Below, one piece after another: positions 45,581-55,045 of a stretch of DNA of 64,000 bases. Below the pieces are notes generated by a model. That model searched no databases. It had not been told where the DNA came from and saw only the letters and a list, made by a program, of their open reading frames with translations. Origin of the DNA: CATQHP01 sp965205595 (GTDB taxonomy: Bacteria > Acidobacteriota > Terriglobia > Bryobacterales > UBA6623); assembly GCA_965205595.1 (NCBI GenBank), contig CBDBHI010000033.1, positions 1-64,000 on the forward strand, written 5' to 3'. A program made the position numbers and the translations under genes. The first letter of the stretch is position 1; each line of letters opens with the position of its first letter.

Positions 45581-48082
45581 TTAGTCATTCGCCGTCAGCA
45601 GTGGATGCCCCAGCGTGTCGCCGTTTGCGCTAAAACCCCCGCCGTCGACGTCAACGTAAATCGGGTTCGTATACGCCACCGGCGGCATCGTCGCATTGGG
45701 GTCGAGGCCCCACAGTTTACTCACGTCTGAGTCTTCGTCGGTCGCGACCACGATCAGGTGTGAGTCGCGCTGAAGTTCAACCGCTACAGTCTGATCAAAG
45801 CGGACGGTGCCATCTTGAAACCATGCGCGATGGCTCTTCCGAGTGAAGTTGTAGCGCTCAAGCTGACGCCCGTTCACGAGGATTTGGACGCGATCGATGT
45901 CAAGCCAATTTGCGGCCTGGACCTTGATCTTCAGTTCAACCGGCACACTCGAACGAATCGACGACCCGATTGGCAGTCCGTCGCCGGTCGTGACTTCTAA
46001 GAACGGACCGTTTGTGATCATCATGCGCCCGGCCTTGGCGTTGGCGATGATTTCGTGATGATCGATCTCGGCCGGCTCATCGGTCGAACTGGGCACATAG
46101 CTGCGCCAGCCGCCGACGCCATTGCCGAAAATGCGGTGTGCGTCGCTGACTGCCACACACCACACATGCCGCCCCTGGTTGAGCATCTGTAGCCACCCGA
46201 ACGTGCGGTTCTGCCGATCGCCGCTTGCGTATCGAGGGTTAAGGTTGAGAATCTCGGCGCTCCAAACCTCCGCGGCGTCGACCATATCTTCAAATCCTAT
46301 AAACCCACCGTCCTCGATTCCGTCTTTGTTGCGATCGAAGAAAACCTCGCCAACGGTCGGGTGGTTGGCCTGCACCCAGCGGTCGGGGTCGGCCGCGACC
46401 TTCGGCGCGTCGAGGCGTGCGTTGGCGGCGGTGTCGTAGTACGTTCCACCTTCGAGCCGGCCCGGCGTAACCCAATTGCGCAAGTGAAGCGCGTTGATGC
46501 GCGGATCGAAGTCCCAAATCGGCGCCCCGCCATCCTGCGTAAACGGCGCCGGAGTCAACGGGAAAGCGTTGAAGTGCTGGCCGCTGCCGGTAAGTTCCAT
46601 GCCTGGAACCGTCTTCATAAGCTTGAGCAGGCCTAGCCGTCGGATGTAAGGCTCCCAGTCGTAAATGCGATTGTGCTCGGTGGTCGGCACGAATTCGAGA
46701 TGCTCGGCGGCAAAGTTGATAATGCGGTCGTTCGTTCCGCAGTAATTGTCACCCGAGGGCGTCGAGTGTGCATGGAAGTCAGTACTCACCCAACCGGCGG
46801 TGTCGACGCTTCGACGCAACACCACGTCGACGGCTTCTAGGGTTGCCTCGGTGACCCGCACTCGACGCTCTTCAATGTCGTATTCAGGACCGCGCGATAT
46901 ACGCAAAAGATACTCGCCGGCGGGAACCTGCTGCGTGAATCGGCCGGTGTGCGTTTGGTATTGGTGATTGCCGCCGCGAGTGCGGTAGTCCGTCCCAAAA
47001 TTCGGGGTCTCGGTCCCGTTGATTCCGATGAACTGAACCTTGGCCGGAAGAAAGTCTCCCGACTCGTCTCGAACGGCGAATCGGATCGCGGACGCGCGAG
47101 GCAGCGCCAGTTCAATCATTGACTCTTCCCCAGGTCGCACTTCGATGTTAACGGCGCGGGTCGGTCGGCCGATGTCGACGAACTTCGCCGCATACTCGCC
47201 GGCCGGAACGACAACCTCGACGTTCCCTTCCGCGTCCGGATAGTGAGGCAATTCTACGTTTTCAATGTTGAAAATCAGTGCGCCATCCACCGCCGGCGTT
47301 CCATCGGGGTCCACCGCGCTAGCTGTAACGCGGCCCGAGGGCGTCGAGAACTCGGCTAGAGCGCCGTACGCCGCGGCAGGCGAGTCCGCAACTGTAAGCG
47401 CGGTCTGCAAGGTTTTCTCTTGCCCGGGCTCGAGAGCCAACGACGCGGGAGTCGCGAGCGTCTTGGGATCTCCCCAAGCATAAGAACGTTTATCGAATGC
47501 GTCGATACTGTCGCCAACCCAGGCGTCGCCAACCTCGCTGACATTAACGAGCCCAGTAACTATCGCCCGAGGCGCGATCGATTTCGCTTCCGGCGTGTCA
47601 TTGCGATACGTCGAAGTCACAAGCAGGTGAGACCACCCCGCCTCAAGACGATACTCGTGCTTGGTGTAGACGCCGTCGGCCTGCGAGGCGTTCATGACGG
47701 CCTCGATCACAGCAGCACCGTCTGAACCGTCTTCAACAATGCGAACGTGAGATGCCTCGCCCCCGAATCCACCGGGACGAAATACGGTCAACTGGTCGTT
47801 CGCGGCGCCTCGCAGATCGAAGTCGTACACGCAACCCTGAAGCGGAACCGCGGAGTCAGTCTTAAAGTTGGCCCGGCGCATCGGTTGAACGCCGGAAATC
47901 GTAAGCTCGACCTTGTCGTTACGAAGTACGTAGTCGCCGATAATGCCCTCGGCCTCTTTCCCACGCGGGAATTGGTCGGTGTCGCCGGGACCAACCTGAA
48001 AAACCTCGACCGAGCCGCGCTGCGCGGTCAGCGCCATGAATGACAGCGCACAAAAACTAACAAACAACAAAAGTCTGCGCAT
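45581..48082 (-). CDS. Secreted CehA/McbA-type PHP metallohydrolase
   Basis: An 833-residue secreted protein with signal peptide LLLFVSFCALSFMALTAQ. The first 330 residues form beta-rich domains (VEVFQVGPGDTDQFPRGKEA, a carboxypeptidase-regulatory-like YRLEAGWSHLLV). From about 425 comes a PHP catalytic domain: VSTDFHAHSTPSGDNY (H-x-H metal pair), EFVPTTEHNRIYDWEP and WCVAVSDAHRIFG. The C-terminus has an Ig-like strand set. Related proteins hydrolyse aryl esters or sugars, but the natural substrate here is unknown. Alone on the minus strand, 77 bp after bshA; a promoter must lie in that gap. Confidence 0.82.
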   Translation of the reverse strand: MRRLLLFVSFCALSFMALTAQRGSVEVFQVGPGDTDQFPRGKEAEGIIGDYVLRNDKVELTISGVQPMRRANFKTDSAVPLQGCVYDFDLRGAANDQLTVFRPGGFGGEASHVRIVEDGSDGAAVIEAVMNASQADGVYTKHEYRLEAGWSHLLVTSTYRNDTPEAKSIAPRAIVTGLVNVSEVGDAWVGDSIDAFDKRSYAWGDPKTLATPASLALEPGQEKTLQTALTVADSPAAAYGALAEFSTPSGRVTASAVDPDGTPAVDGALIFNIENVELPHYPDAEGNVEVVVPAGEYAAKFVDIGRPTRAVNIEVRPGEESMIELALPRASAIRFAVRDESGDFLPAKVQFIGINGTETPNFGTDYRTRGGNHQYQTHTGRFTQQVPAGEYLLRISRGPEYDIEERRVRVTEATLEAVDVVLRRSVDTAGWVSTDFHAHSTPSGDNYCGTNDRIINFAAEHLEFVPTTEHNRIYDWEPYIRRLGLLKLMKTVPGMELTGSGQHFNAFPLTPAPFTQDGGAPIWDFDPRINALHLRNWVTPGRLEGGTYYDTAANARLDAPKVAADPDRWVQANHPTVGEVFFDRNKDGIEDGGFIGFEDMVDAAEVWSAEILNLNPRYASGDRQNRTFGWLQMLNQGRHVWCVAVSDAHRIFGNGVGGWRSYVPSSTDEPAEIDHHEIIANAKAGRMMITNGPFLEVTTGDGLPIGSSIRSSVPVELKIKVQAANWLDIDRVQILVNGRQLERYNFTRKSHRAWFQDGTVRFDQTVAVELQRDSHLIVVATDEDSDVSKLWGLDPNATMPPVAYTNPIYVDVDGGGFSANGDTLGHPLLTAND

Positions 48083-48159
48083 AGGGTTCCTCCACTTCGA
48101 CCATTAGCCCCATTCTAGGTCGAGCGTGCAGCAACAAACGGCAGCAGGTGCCTACCGCT

Positions 48160-49284
48160 TCAGGCTCCGCCCCGGCAGACCCGCTCATAAGCAGCCAAAT
48201 AGCGCGGAATCACCGCTTCGCTGTTAAACCTACTCACCGCTGTTTCCCTCGCCGCGCTGCTATAGCGATGGTAAATCTCAGCATCATTCAAAATCTCAAG
48301 CGCGGCGTCCGCCATCGCCCCGGTATCGCCGAGAGCGACCAAGCGGCCATCGTGCCCATCCGTAACCACTCCAGGTAGCCCACCGACTTTAGTGGCCACG
48401 GGCGGCGAACCACACGCCATCGCTTCGAGAGCCGCCAATCCAAACGATTCCATTTCACTGGGCAGAAGCAGTAAATCCGAAACCGCCAACAGCGAGGCGA
48501 TCCGCTGTTGCTTACCAACAAAAATAGTACGGTGGTCAACACCCAACTCCCGTGCAAGTTTCTCAGAAGCGGCGCGGTCGGGTCCATCGCCAATCATCAG
48601 CAGCCGAGACGGGATCTTTGGTGCGATCTCGGCGAACGTCCTGATGCAATCGAGCACACGCTTGACCGGACGAAAGTTCGAAAGATGAACCAGCAGCTTT
48701 TCGCCAGTTTGGGCATAGCGGGCCCGAACCGCCGGATCGCCTTCAGTCGAGTACAACTCGCAGTTCACAAAGTTCGGAATCACATCGATCTCGCGCCTGA
48801 CGCCAAACACGCGCTGTGTTTCATCACGAAGATGCTCGCTAATGCAGGTGACCCCTGGGCTTTTCTCGATCGCGAGGCGAGTGATAGGCAGATACGACGG
48901 GTCCGCCCCAACCAGCGTGACGTCCGTTCCATGGAGCGTCGTGATGAACGGCAGCCGGCCCTCCATAATCTGCGCCGCCAAAAGTGCGCTTACAGAATGC
49001 GGAATCGCGTAGTGGACATGCAGCAAATCGAGTGATTCGTTCTCGGCGACCTCAGCCATTCGCGACGCCAGCGCCAAACTATACGGCGGATATTGAAAAA
49101 GTGGATAGTCTGAAACCTCAACTTCGTGATAGAAAACGCCGGCTTGATTGTCTGACAGCCGAATCGGGTTGGCGTAGGTGATGAAATGAACTTGGTGCCC
49201 GCGAGCGGCGAGTTCCATCCCAATTTCAGAGGCGACAATGCCGCTTCCGCCGTAGGTCGGATAGCACGTGATGCCGATTTTCAT
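48160..49284 (-). CDS. bshA: N-acetyl-alpha-D-glucosaminyl L-malate synthase, bacillithiol pathway
   Basis: A 374-residue GT4-family retaining glycosyltransferase. N-terminal GITCYPTYGGSGIVASEIG is the BshA signature; further blocks ITTLHGTDVTLVGADPSYLP and VIPNFVNCELY, and the GT4 donor-binding EMESFGLAALEAMACGSPPV near the C-terminus. It joins GlcNAc from UDP-GlcNAc to L-malate, the first step to bacillithiol. No bshB or bshC is in the window. It implies a bacillithiol-type thiol pool, which also suits Acidobacteriota. ATG 49284 lies 46 bp from the divergent sulfatase. Confidence 0.93.
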   Translation of the reverse strand: MKIGITCYPTYGGSGIVASEIGMELAARGHQVHFITYANPIRLSDNQAGVFYHEVEVSDYPLFQYPPYSLALASRMAEVAENESLDLLHVHYAIPHSVSALLAAQIMEGRLPFITTLHGTDVTLVGADPSYLPITRLAIEKSPGVTCISEHLRDETQRVFGVRREIDVIPNFVNCELYSTEGDPAVRARYAQTGEKLLVHLSNFRPVKRVLDCIRTFAEIAPKIPSRLLMIGDGPDRAASEKLARELGVDHRTIFVGKQQRIASLLAVSDLLLLPSEMESFGLAALEAMACGSPPVATKVGGLPGVVTDGHDGRLVALGDTGAMADAALEILNDAEIYHRYSSAARETAVSRFNSEAVIPRYLAAYERVCRGGA

Positions 49285-49330
49285 CGCGAGTTTCGAGCCT
49301 CAGTAGTCGGGCGAGTAAAATACGAGGTCC

Positions 49331-50767
49331 ATGTCTGACACCCGTCCGAACATCATCTTCATCATCACAGACCAACAACGCTTCGACACAATCAACGCGC
49401 TGGGATACCCACACGTTGATACACCTAATCTCGATCGCATGGTGCGCGAAGGCGTCACGTTTACGAACTGCTTTATCCCAGCGGCCTCGTGCGCGCCGTG
49501 CCGTGCCAGTCTTTTCAGCGGCCAATACCCGCACGCCCACGGGGTGCTGCGCAACGGTGACCGCTGGCGGCACTCCTGGGTTGAGCGGCTCAAGGCGTCC
49601 GGCTACAACACGATCAACATTGGCAAGATGCACAGCTTCCCCTACAACGAATTGTTCGGGTTTAAGCAGCGCTACACGGTCGAAAATAAAGACCGCCACC
49701 TCGAAGGCCGCTACTTTTTCGACGAATGGGACAAGGCACTTCAGGCGCGCCGCCTGCAAAAGCCCGGACGGCTCGTCTACCGCGACATGCCCGATTACAA
49801 AGAGCGCCTAGGCGCATTCGAGTGGTCAGTTGACGAAGACATGCACCCCGACACGTTCGTCGGCGACCTGGCGACTTGGTGGTTGAAGCGCTACCCAAAG
49901 ACCGAGCCGCTATTTCTCGAAATTGGATTCCCAGGTCCGCACCCGCCTTACGATCCACCCAAGCGCTACTCCGATCCATACATGGCAAAAGAATTGCCAT
50001 TGCTAGAAGTAACGCAAGAGGAACTCGACAATCAGCCCGCGCCTTATCGAGGAATGATCGAACACAACTGCGAGGTCGATCATGATTCCGTCGTCCATCA
50101 GTCGCACCCGTCGAAGCAGGCTCGCCACCGCCAGCGCGCCTACTACCTTGGCAACGTCACGTTGATCGACGAAAAGATCGGCGAGATTCTCGAAACCTTA
50201 GAAGAGACCGGCTACCTCGAAAACTCCATCGTGATCTTTACTTCCGATCACGGCGACTGTCTAACCGATCACGGCCACAGTCAGAAGTGGACGATGTACG
50301 ACGCGGTGACAAAGATGCCCGCGATCGTCTGGGCGCCGGGCAAGATCGAGGGCGGGCGTACTGTCGAAGAGCTGTGCTCCTTGATGGACCTCGGACCGAC
50401 GATCATGGAAATGGCCGGTCTCGAAGCGATGCCGAAGATGGCGGCGAGGTCCCTGATGTCGGCCATCCGCGGTGAGGATTTTACGGGTCGTGACTACGTC
50501 TTCTGCGAGTCGGCCCGCGACGTCAACTTCACGACAAATGACTACCAAACCATGGTTCGTAGCACCGATTGGAAACTCGTCCATTTCGTCGGAGAAAACG
50601 ACGGCCAACTTTTCGACCTGAAAAGTGACCCCGACGAAGTAAAAAACCTATGGGCGGACCCCGCCTACAAAGATCAAAAACAGCAACTACTGAACACCCT
50701 ACTGGAATGGCGAATCCAGAGCCAGTGCGATCACGCCGGCTGGGAATTCGACTATCTACCAGGCTGA
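49331..50767 (+). CDS. Cytosolic-type sulfatase with C-A-P-C-R motif
   Basis: A 478-residue sulfatase without a signal peptide, starting MSDTRPNIIFIITDQQRFDT. Metal Asp at residue 14. The formylglycine motif C54-A-P-C-R58 has Cys at the usual Ser position. Other conserved blocks: NIGKMHSFPYNELFGF, IVIFTSDHGDCLTDHGHSQK and LSLMDLGPTIMEMAGLEAMP. Lack of export suggests it acts on an imported sulfated compound, or uses a different route. A 135-bp hairpin repeat begins 14 bp after its stop. Confidence 0.88.
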   Translation: MSDTRPNIIFIITDQQRFDTINALGYPHVDTPNLDRMVREGVTFTNCFIPAASCAPCRASLFSGQYPHAHGVLRNGDRWRHSWVERLKASGYNTINIGKMHSFPYNELFGFKQRYTVENKDRHLEGRYFFDEWDKALQARRLQKPGRLVYRDMPDYKERLGAFEWSVDEDMHPDTFVGDLATWWLKRYPKTEPLFLEIGFPGPHPPYDPPKRYSDPYMAKELPLLEVTQEELDNQPAPYRGMIEHNCEVDHDSVVHQSHPSKQARHRQRAYYLGNVTLIDEKIGEILETLEETGYLENSIVIFTSDHGDCLTDHGHSQKWTMYDAVTKMPAIVWAPGKIEGGRTVEELCSLMDLGPTIMEMAGLEAMPKMAARSLMSAIRGEDFTGRDYVFCESARDVNFTTNDYQTMVRSTDWKLVHFVGENDGQLFDLKSDPDEVKNLWADPAYKDQKQQLLNTLLEWRIQSQCDHAGWEFDYLPG

Positions 50768-50780
50768 GCCAAAAACTTAG

Positions 50781-50915
50781 TGGACGATACCTTTCGCGGT
50801 ACCGAGCCGCGCCGCCGTGCGGTGCGGTCCCCCCTGCGACGTGTGCACCGCACCGCACGGCGGCGCGGCTCGGTACCGCGAAGCGCAACGTCACCGCTCT
50901 GGTATCTCAAGTTTC
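50781..50915. repeat. Hairpin repeat family X, copy 1
   Basis: Two perfect 35-bp inverted arms, 50793-50827 and 50848-50882, with a 20-nt loop and conserved flanks (left tggacga, right gcgcaacgtcaccgctctgg). A second copy lies at 57331-57465. At one stem position the copies differ by a paired change (G-C here, A-T there), consistent with maintenance of the stem. It lies just after a sulfatase gene and carries no ORF. Confidence 0.85.
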
Positions 50916-50925
50916 TAGGATCCGC

Positions 50926-51291
50926 CTATTTTCGCCAGGTCAGCCGAAAATGGTAACGGTCGTCGCCGCCCTTGGGGTCGTCAACAGCGACTATCGCCGT
51001 GAAGTCGTTGGCGGCGCTCGGGCGTTGCTGCAGCGTCACGTCGCCGCGCCCATCCTTTCGTTCGACGTCCATGGCAGACAGAGCACCCACCGGCAAACTT
51101 TGACTGAAAGAAAATCTCTCGACCGCGGCGGCTTCGGCGTAGACTCGGTCTTCCTGGATCTTAAACAGGATCTTCCCGTCGACCCGGCCGCGGAACTCGA
51201 AAAGCCCGTCCCTCGCAGTCTCGTTGTAATTCGCCGGGTTATTCTCGGCTGAGGTCAGCAGCACTCCCGTCGGCTCCAACAGCGAGTCCGC
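50926..51291 (-). pseudogene. Detached second copy of the C-terminal domain of the 51292-53319 protein
   Basis: Immediately after the TAG at 51292-51294 the same frame continues for 121 codons without interruption, beginning ADSLLEPTGV and ending DPKGGDDRYHFRLTWRK. This domain is a clear paralogue of the last 110 residues before the stop (compare DPRRSDDRYHARLTW, LDGREKIQLIERPTAGN with KDGRGDVTLQQRPSAAN). It is therefore probably the second of two tandem C-terminal domains, cut off by a single in-frame amber codon. An independent start would have to be TTG 51279 with no visible ribosome-binding site. Confidence 0.7.
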
Positions 51292-53319
51292 CTAAGTGCC
51301 GCGAAGAATCGCATCCATGTGGCGCCCTATGATTCCGCCTCGGCTTCTCGGAATTTCACGAGCCGGGGGCTGCGCGGCGCTTTGCTCGGCGCGTACCCAC
51401 GTCAGCCGGGCGTGATAGCGGTCGTCACTGCGGCGCGGGTCGGAAATGCGCAATCGCGCGGTAAAACTGTTTCCGGCGGTGGGGCGCTCGATGAGCTGAA
51501 TTTTTTCGCGGCCGTCGAGCTGTTCCATCTCGAATTTGGCCAATTCGAAAGCAGGCAACGGCTGGCTGTATTCCGTTCCATCGTCCTCGGGTTCCCTTCC
51601 CTCATGGGTGTAAAAGACGCGATCTCCGCGAACAAAAACATCGGCGGTATGGTCGACGTAAACGCGCACATCGAACACGCCATCGGGCGAATCCTCGCTA
51701 TAGCGCCGAGCCTTGCGCGGCGTAATGGTCTGGAATTGCGACAAATCGAGCGCGCCTGAAGGAGTTCCCACTATCGAAGAACCAGGCGTGGCTGATGGCA
51801 CCGAGTTGGGACCAGGCGCCGGCCGGATCACCGTCGCGCTAGCTGTTGTTATCGTGGAAGCCCGTGGCTTACCGATTCCAAGATAGGGGTTGTAAGTGTA
51901 CTCCAGCGAAAATGGCTGCGGGAACTTGAGATTCTTTGACACTGAGTATGCCGGATCGAGGGCCCATTGACCAGTCGCTACAACCTTCCTTTTCCGGGTG
52001 CGATTGTCGTGCCATCCCCAAAACGGCTTTGCTTTGTTCGAGCTTTTTTCGCGCCCTAGGAACGAGCCGGCAATCTCATCGAAGGCCGGTTTCGGGCGGT
52101 TGCCGTAAGGCTGGTAGCGATAGTATTCGTCGAATGTCTTGTCCTGGGGGCCCGAGCCTTCGTGTGCGCGAACCCACCAGTGGTCATACATCGGCAGTAA
52201 TTCGTATCCGACGTTGCGGTCGGCGGCGTGCTTGGGACGCTCGGCCTTGCCTTTGTATACGTACGTGACGCCGTTGGTGCCGTCTTTGAATTTTCCGTCT
52301 GAAAGTCGGTACGCCGAGTGGTTGCTGGTCGAGCCGTAGACGCCGTGTCCGCCGGCCTCGATGAATACCACCGGGTGTGAGTTCTCGTGAAGCTCAATTG
52401 AGCCATCAAGGTTATGAACGCCTTTCTTGACCGCGCGATCGAGGCTGTGCGAGTAAATGTTGTTGTGGGCAAGGCTCTCCAACGTTTGTAAACGGCCAAA
52501 TCGCGAGCCGTCTTTGCGGACAGTCAGAATCATTCCCTCGTTGTCGTTCTCGTGGCACGTCCCCATCACGCATTTATCTGAATAATCGCGTGGATGAAAC
52601 ATGTTGTAAACCAGGAACCAGTGCGTCTCGGTTTCCATCACCGCATAGTAGACATACGCCTGCGAAGAGCCTTCTTCGGCCTGCTTCCAGTTGTTGTCGC
52701 CCTTCCAGTCGCCGTCGGAATCAAAGCGGTGGAGGTAGTCGGAGATGGGCTGAAACCAGGTTTCCTGCGCGATGTAGGGAGCGTAGTGCTCGACCATACT
52801 ACGGTGTGGGTCGCCGGACGCCGCCTCGGCTGGGAACTTCACCTTCTCATTCGGTATCGTCGCCTTGGCGTCATTCGCGACGGTGATGGTGGCGCTCGCC
52901 GTCTTGCCCTCAAGCGTAGCCGTGAGGCTATAACTGCCCGGTTTATCAGGCGCCGTGTATAACACTGCGTCCTGCAAGGTGAAGCGGCTTTGGGCCTGAC
53001 CGAAAATCAACCCGCCGAGTCCGCCGCCGGACTGATAAAATTCTTCGTCCTCCTTGCCCTGAAACCGAAACGGCTTCGAAAGCCAGCCGCTGTTTTCGGC
53101 GTCGAGTTTGACCGCCGGGCCACCTTGGCGCAGGCGGACCTTCTGCTCATTCCCGTCGGCGTCGGTAATGTTGCCATACGCGCGCACTTGTACCGCAATC
53201 GTTTGCAAGGGGCGAACACGGCCGTCGGAGGGATCAGTAACGATACGGATCTCGCTAACTATCTGTGCAAATGCCGAGGTTGAAAGAATTGCGGAAATGA
53301 TTACGAATCGAGAGAACAT
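51292..53319 (-). CDS. Large secreted protein of unknown function, C-terminal domain duplicated downstream
   Basis: 675 residues. ATG 53319 with GGAGGAG about eight bases upstream and signal peptide FVIISAILSTSAFAQIVS; the frame extends further to 53412 without support. An N-terminal Ig-like region (IRIVTDPSDGRVRPLQTIAV) is followed by a central domain with VVFIEAGGHGVYGST, YELLPMYDHWWVRAHEG and RTRKRKVVATGQWAL, and a C-terminal domain from about 560. I do not recognise the central domain; it resembles no enzyme I can name. The TAG stop is followed in the same frame by a second copy of the C-terminal domain. Confidence 0.75.
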   Translation of the reverse strand: MFSRFVIISAILSTSAFAQIVSEIRIVTDPSDGRVRPLQTIAVQVRAYGNITDADGNEQKVRLRQGGPAVKLDAENSGWLSKPFRFQGKEDEEFYQSGGGLGGLIFGQAQSRFTLQDAVLYTAPDKPGSYSLTATLEGKTASATITVANDAKATIPNEKVKFPAEAASGDPHRSMVEHYAPYIAQETWFQPISDYLHRFDSDGDWKGDNNWKQAEEGSSQAYVYYAVMETETHWFLVYNMFHPRDYSDKCVMGTCHENDNEGMILTVRKDGSRFGRLQTLESLAHNNIYSHSLDRAVKKGVHNLDGSIELHENSHPVVFIEAGGHGVYGSTSNHSAYRLSDGKFKDGTNGVTYVYKGKAERPKHAADRNVGYELLPMYDHWWVRAHEGSGPQDKTFDEYYRYQPYGNRPKPAFDEIAGSFLGREKSSNKAKPFWGWHDNRTRKRKVVATGQWALDPAYSVSKNLKFPQPFSLEYTYNPYLGIGKPRASTITTASATVIRPAPGPNSVPSATPGSSIVGTPSGALDLSQFQTITPRKARRYSEDSPDGVFDVRVYVDHTADVFVRGDRVFYTHEGREPEDDGTEYSQPLPAFELAKFEMEQLDGREKIQLIERPTAGNSFTARLRISDPRRSDDRYHARLTWVRAEQSAAQPPAREIPRSRGGIIGRHMDAILRGT

Positions 53320-53402
53320 CGCCCATTCTCCTCCTAAGAGTTGACTCCTTATTGTAGGGACGAACAACACACCTGGCACAGGTACGTTCGTTAGATTTGT
53401 GG

Positions 53403-53584
53403 CAGCCCGCATTTCTCACCACGTGGCGAGCGAAGGTGCGTGATAGGGGCGTCAATACGAGGCGGGCGAAGGTTGACGCGCGGAGGCGTACTTGACAGTC
53501 CGTCGAGCACGGCGACCGAGCGCAACGAAGTAGTGGTGCACCTAACGCGTGCTTTCGCCGTCAGGTGGTGAGAAATGCGGGCTA
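53403..53584. mobile_element. Inverted-repeat element, copy 2
   Basis: About 182 bp, same orientation and ends as copy 1 (left GCCCGCATTTCTCACCAC from 53405, right GTGGTGAGAAATGCGGGC to 53582). The left TA is CA here. The right end provides the TAG stop codon of hisS (53582-53584). Sequence is slightly diverged from the other copies (gataggggcg for gagaggtgcg). Confidence 0.85.
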
Positions 53585-54991
53585 CGCAAGTAGTCGCTTG
53601 AGCGTCTCGACCAGCTCCGCGCGCGGCACTTCTTGCTGGCCAAATCTGGCGGCTTTCCACTGCTCGTGGTCAGCAATGCCGCTCCCTTGGTCTCGCCCTA
53701 CTTCCATCTCTTTTACAGTCACAACGCCACGCGCCGCTTCGTCGCCACCCATGATCAACACATATGGAATTTCGAGCCGGTCGACGCGCTGTAATTGCTT
53801 GCCGAGCTTCTTCGGCCGGCCGACGTTGATTTCCGTGCGAATGCCCGCGCGTCGCAGCTCGAACGCTAGTTGTAGGTATTCAGGCGTTAGCGAACGGTCC
53901 ATCGTGCTAACGAAGACCTGCGCCATGGTTTTGCGGCGCGGGGCCTTGCCGAGGTGCTCGATAGCGGCCAGCAGACGGTCGACGCCCATCGATGCGCCGG
54001 TGGCTGGGATTGGCTGGCCGCCGAAGCGGGTGACCAGATCATCGTAGCGGCCTCCGCCGAAAACCGAACCGAACTGTGGGGCGTCGAGCAGCGCCGCCTC
54101 GAACACCGGGCCGGTGTAGTACGCCAGGCCGCGAGCGATGCTGAGGTCGAGCATCACGCGGTCGCTGTGGTAGCCGAGCAAGTCGAGATGCGACGAGATC
54201 GTTTCGATTACGGCTAGCTGTTCGTCGCTGCCGTCGACATCTTTAAACTCATCGCCAAGGGTCTTGAGTACGTCAGCACGAGTTTCGCCCCTGATCGCCA
54301 GAAAATCTTCGATCTTCGAGACCTGCCCAGTCTCGAGGCCCAGACCACGGACCGGAGTTCCCGATTCATCCTCGTAGCCATCGGTAAGTTCCTTTCTGAG
54401 CTTCTCAACGCCTATTTTGGCGAGCTTGTCGAGGACGCGGAAAACATCGGTTGACTGCTCGCTGCCGATGCCCACGTATTTCAACAGCAGGTTGAGTATC
54501 TGGCGGCTTGAGAATTTTACTTGATAAGCGCCGACGTTGATCGCGCTGAGCGCATCGCAGATGACCGCCAAGATTTCGGTGTCGGCGATCTCAGACGGCG
54601 CGCCGACCGAGTCGATGTCAAATTGCGTGAACTGCCGGAATCGCCCGGGTTGCGGCTTGTCCGCGCGCCAGACTTGCGAGATTTGGTAGCGCCGGAACGG
54701 GAACTCAATTTCCGGGTACTGGCTGACCACCCGCGACAAGGGGACCGTCAAGTCAAAGCGCAGCCCTAAATCTTCCTCCTCGGGGTTGGTGACGCGGAAA
54801 ATTGACTGCTGCGCCTCTTCTCCGGCGGACCCCGAAAGCACATCGAGATACTCGACGGCGGGTGTTTCCAATGGCGAAAATCCATAGGTTTCGTAGACCC
54901 CTCGAACGGTGTCGATCAACTGCTGGCGCGCCATCATTGTTTGCGGCAGCAGGTCGCGAAGTCCGCGCGACAGGCGGGGCTGAATTCTCAT
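53582..54991 (-). CDS. hisS: Histidyl-tRNA synthetase
   Basis: A 469-residue class II synthetase. Motif 1 around TVRGVYETYGFSPLETPAVE, motif 2 FRRYQISQVWRADKPQPGRF, the histidine-specific motifs near SIARGLAYYTGPVFE, and motif 3 around GASMGVDRLLAAIEHLG. The C-terminal anticodon-binding domain is present (VFVSTMDRSLTPEYLQLAFE). The true start is ATG 54991 (MRIQPRLSRGLRDLLPQ); the open frame runs on into the upstream inverted-repeat element, which would give a false extension of 54 residues. The stop TAG is contributed by the downstream element, so hisS is bracketed by two copies in the same orientation. Confidence 0.96.
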   Translation of the reverse strand: MRIQPRLSRGLRDLLPQTMMARQQLIDTVRGVYETYGFSPLETPAVEYLDVLSGSAGEEAQQSIFRVTNPEEEDLGLRFDLTVPLSRVVSQYPEIEFPFRRYQISQVWRADKPQPGRFRQFTQFDIDSVGAPSEIADTEILAVICDALSAINVGAYQVKFSSRQILNLLLKYVGIGSEQSTDVFRVLDKLAKIGVEKLRKELTDGYEDESGTPVRGLGLETGQVSKIEDFLAIRGETRADVLKTLGDEFKDVDGSDEQLAVIETISSHLDLLGYHSDRVMLDLSIARGLAYYTGPVFEAALLDAPQFGSVFGGGRYDDLVTRFGGQPIPATGASMGVDRLLAAIEHLGKAPRRKTMAQVFVSTMDRSLTPEYLQLAFELRRAGIRTEINVGRPKKLGKQLQRVDRLEIPYVLIMGGDEAARGVVTVKEMEVGRDQGSGIADHEQWKAARFGQQEVPRAELVETLKRLLA

Positions 54992-55045
54992 GGTTGATGG
55001 ATTTCCCAAGGTATCACGGAGCCTCCGCGCTACCACGAAAAACTC

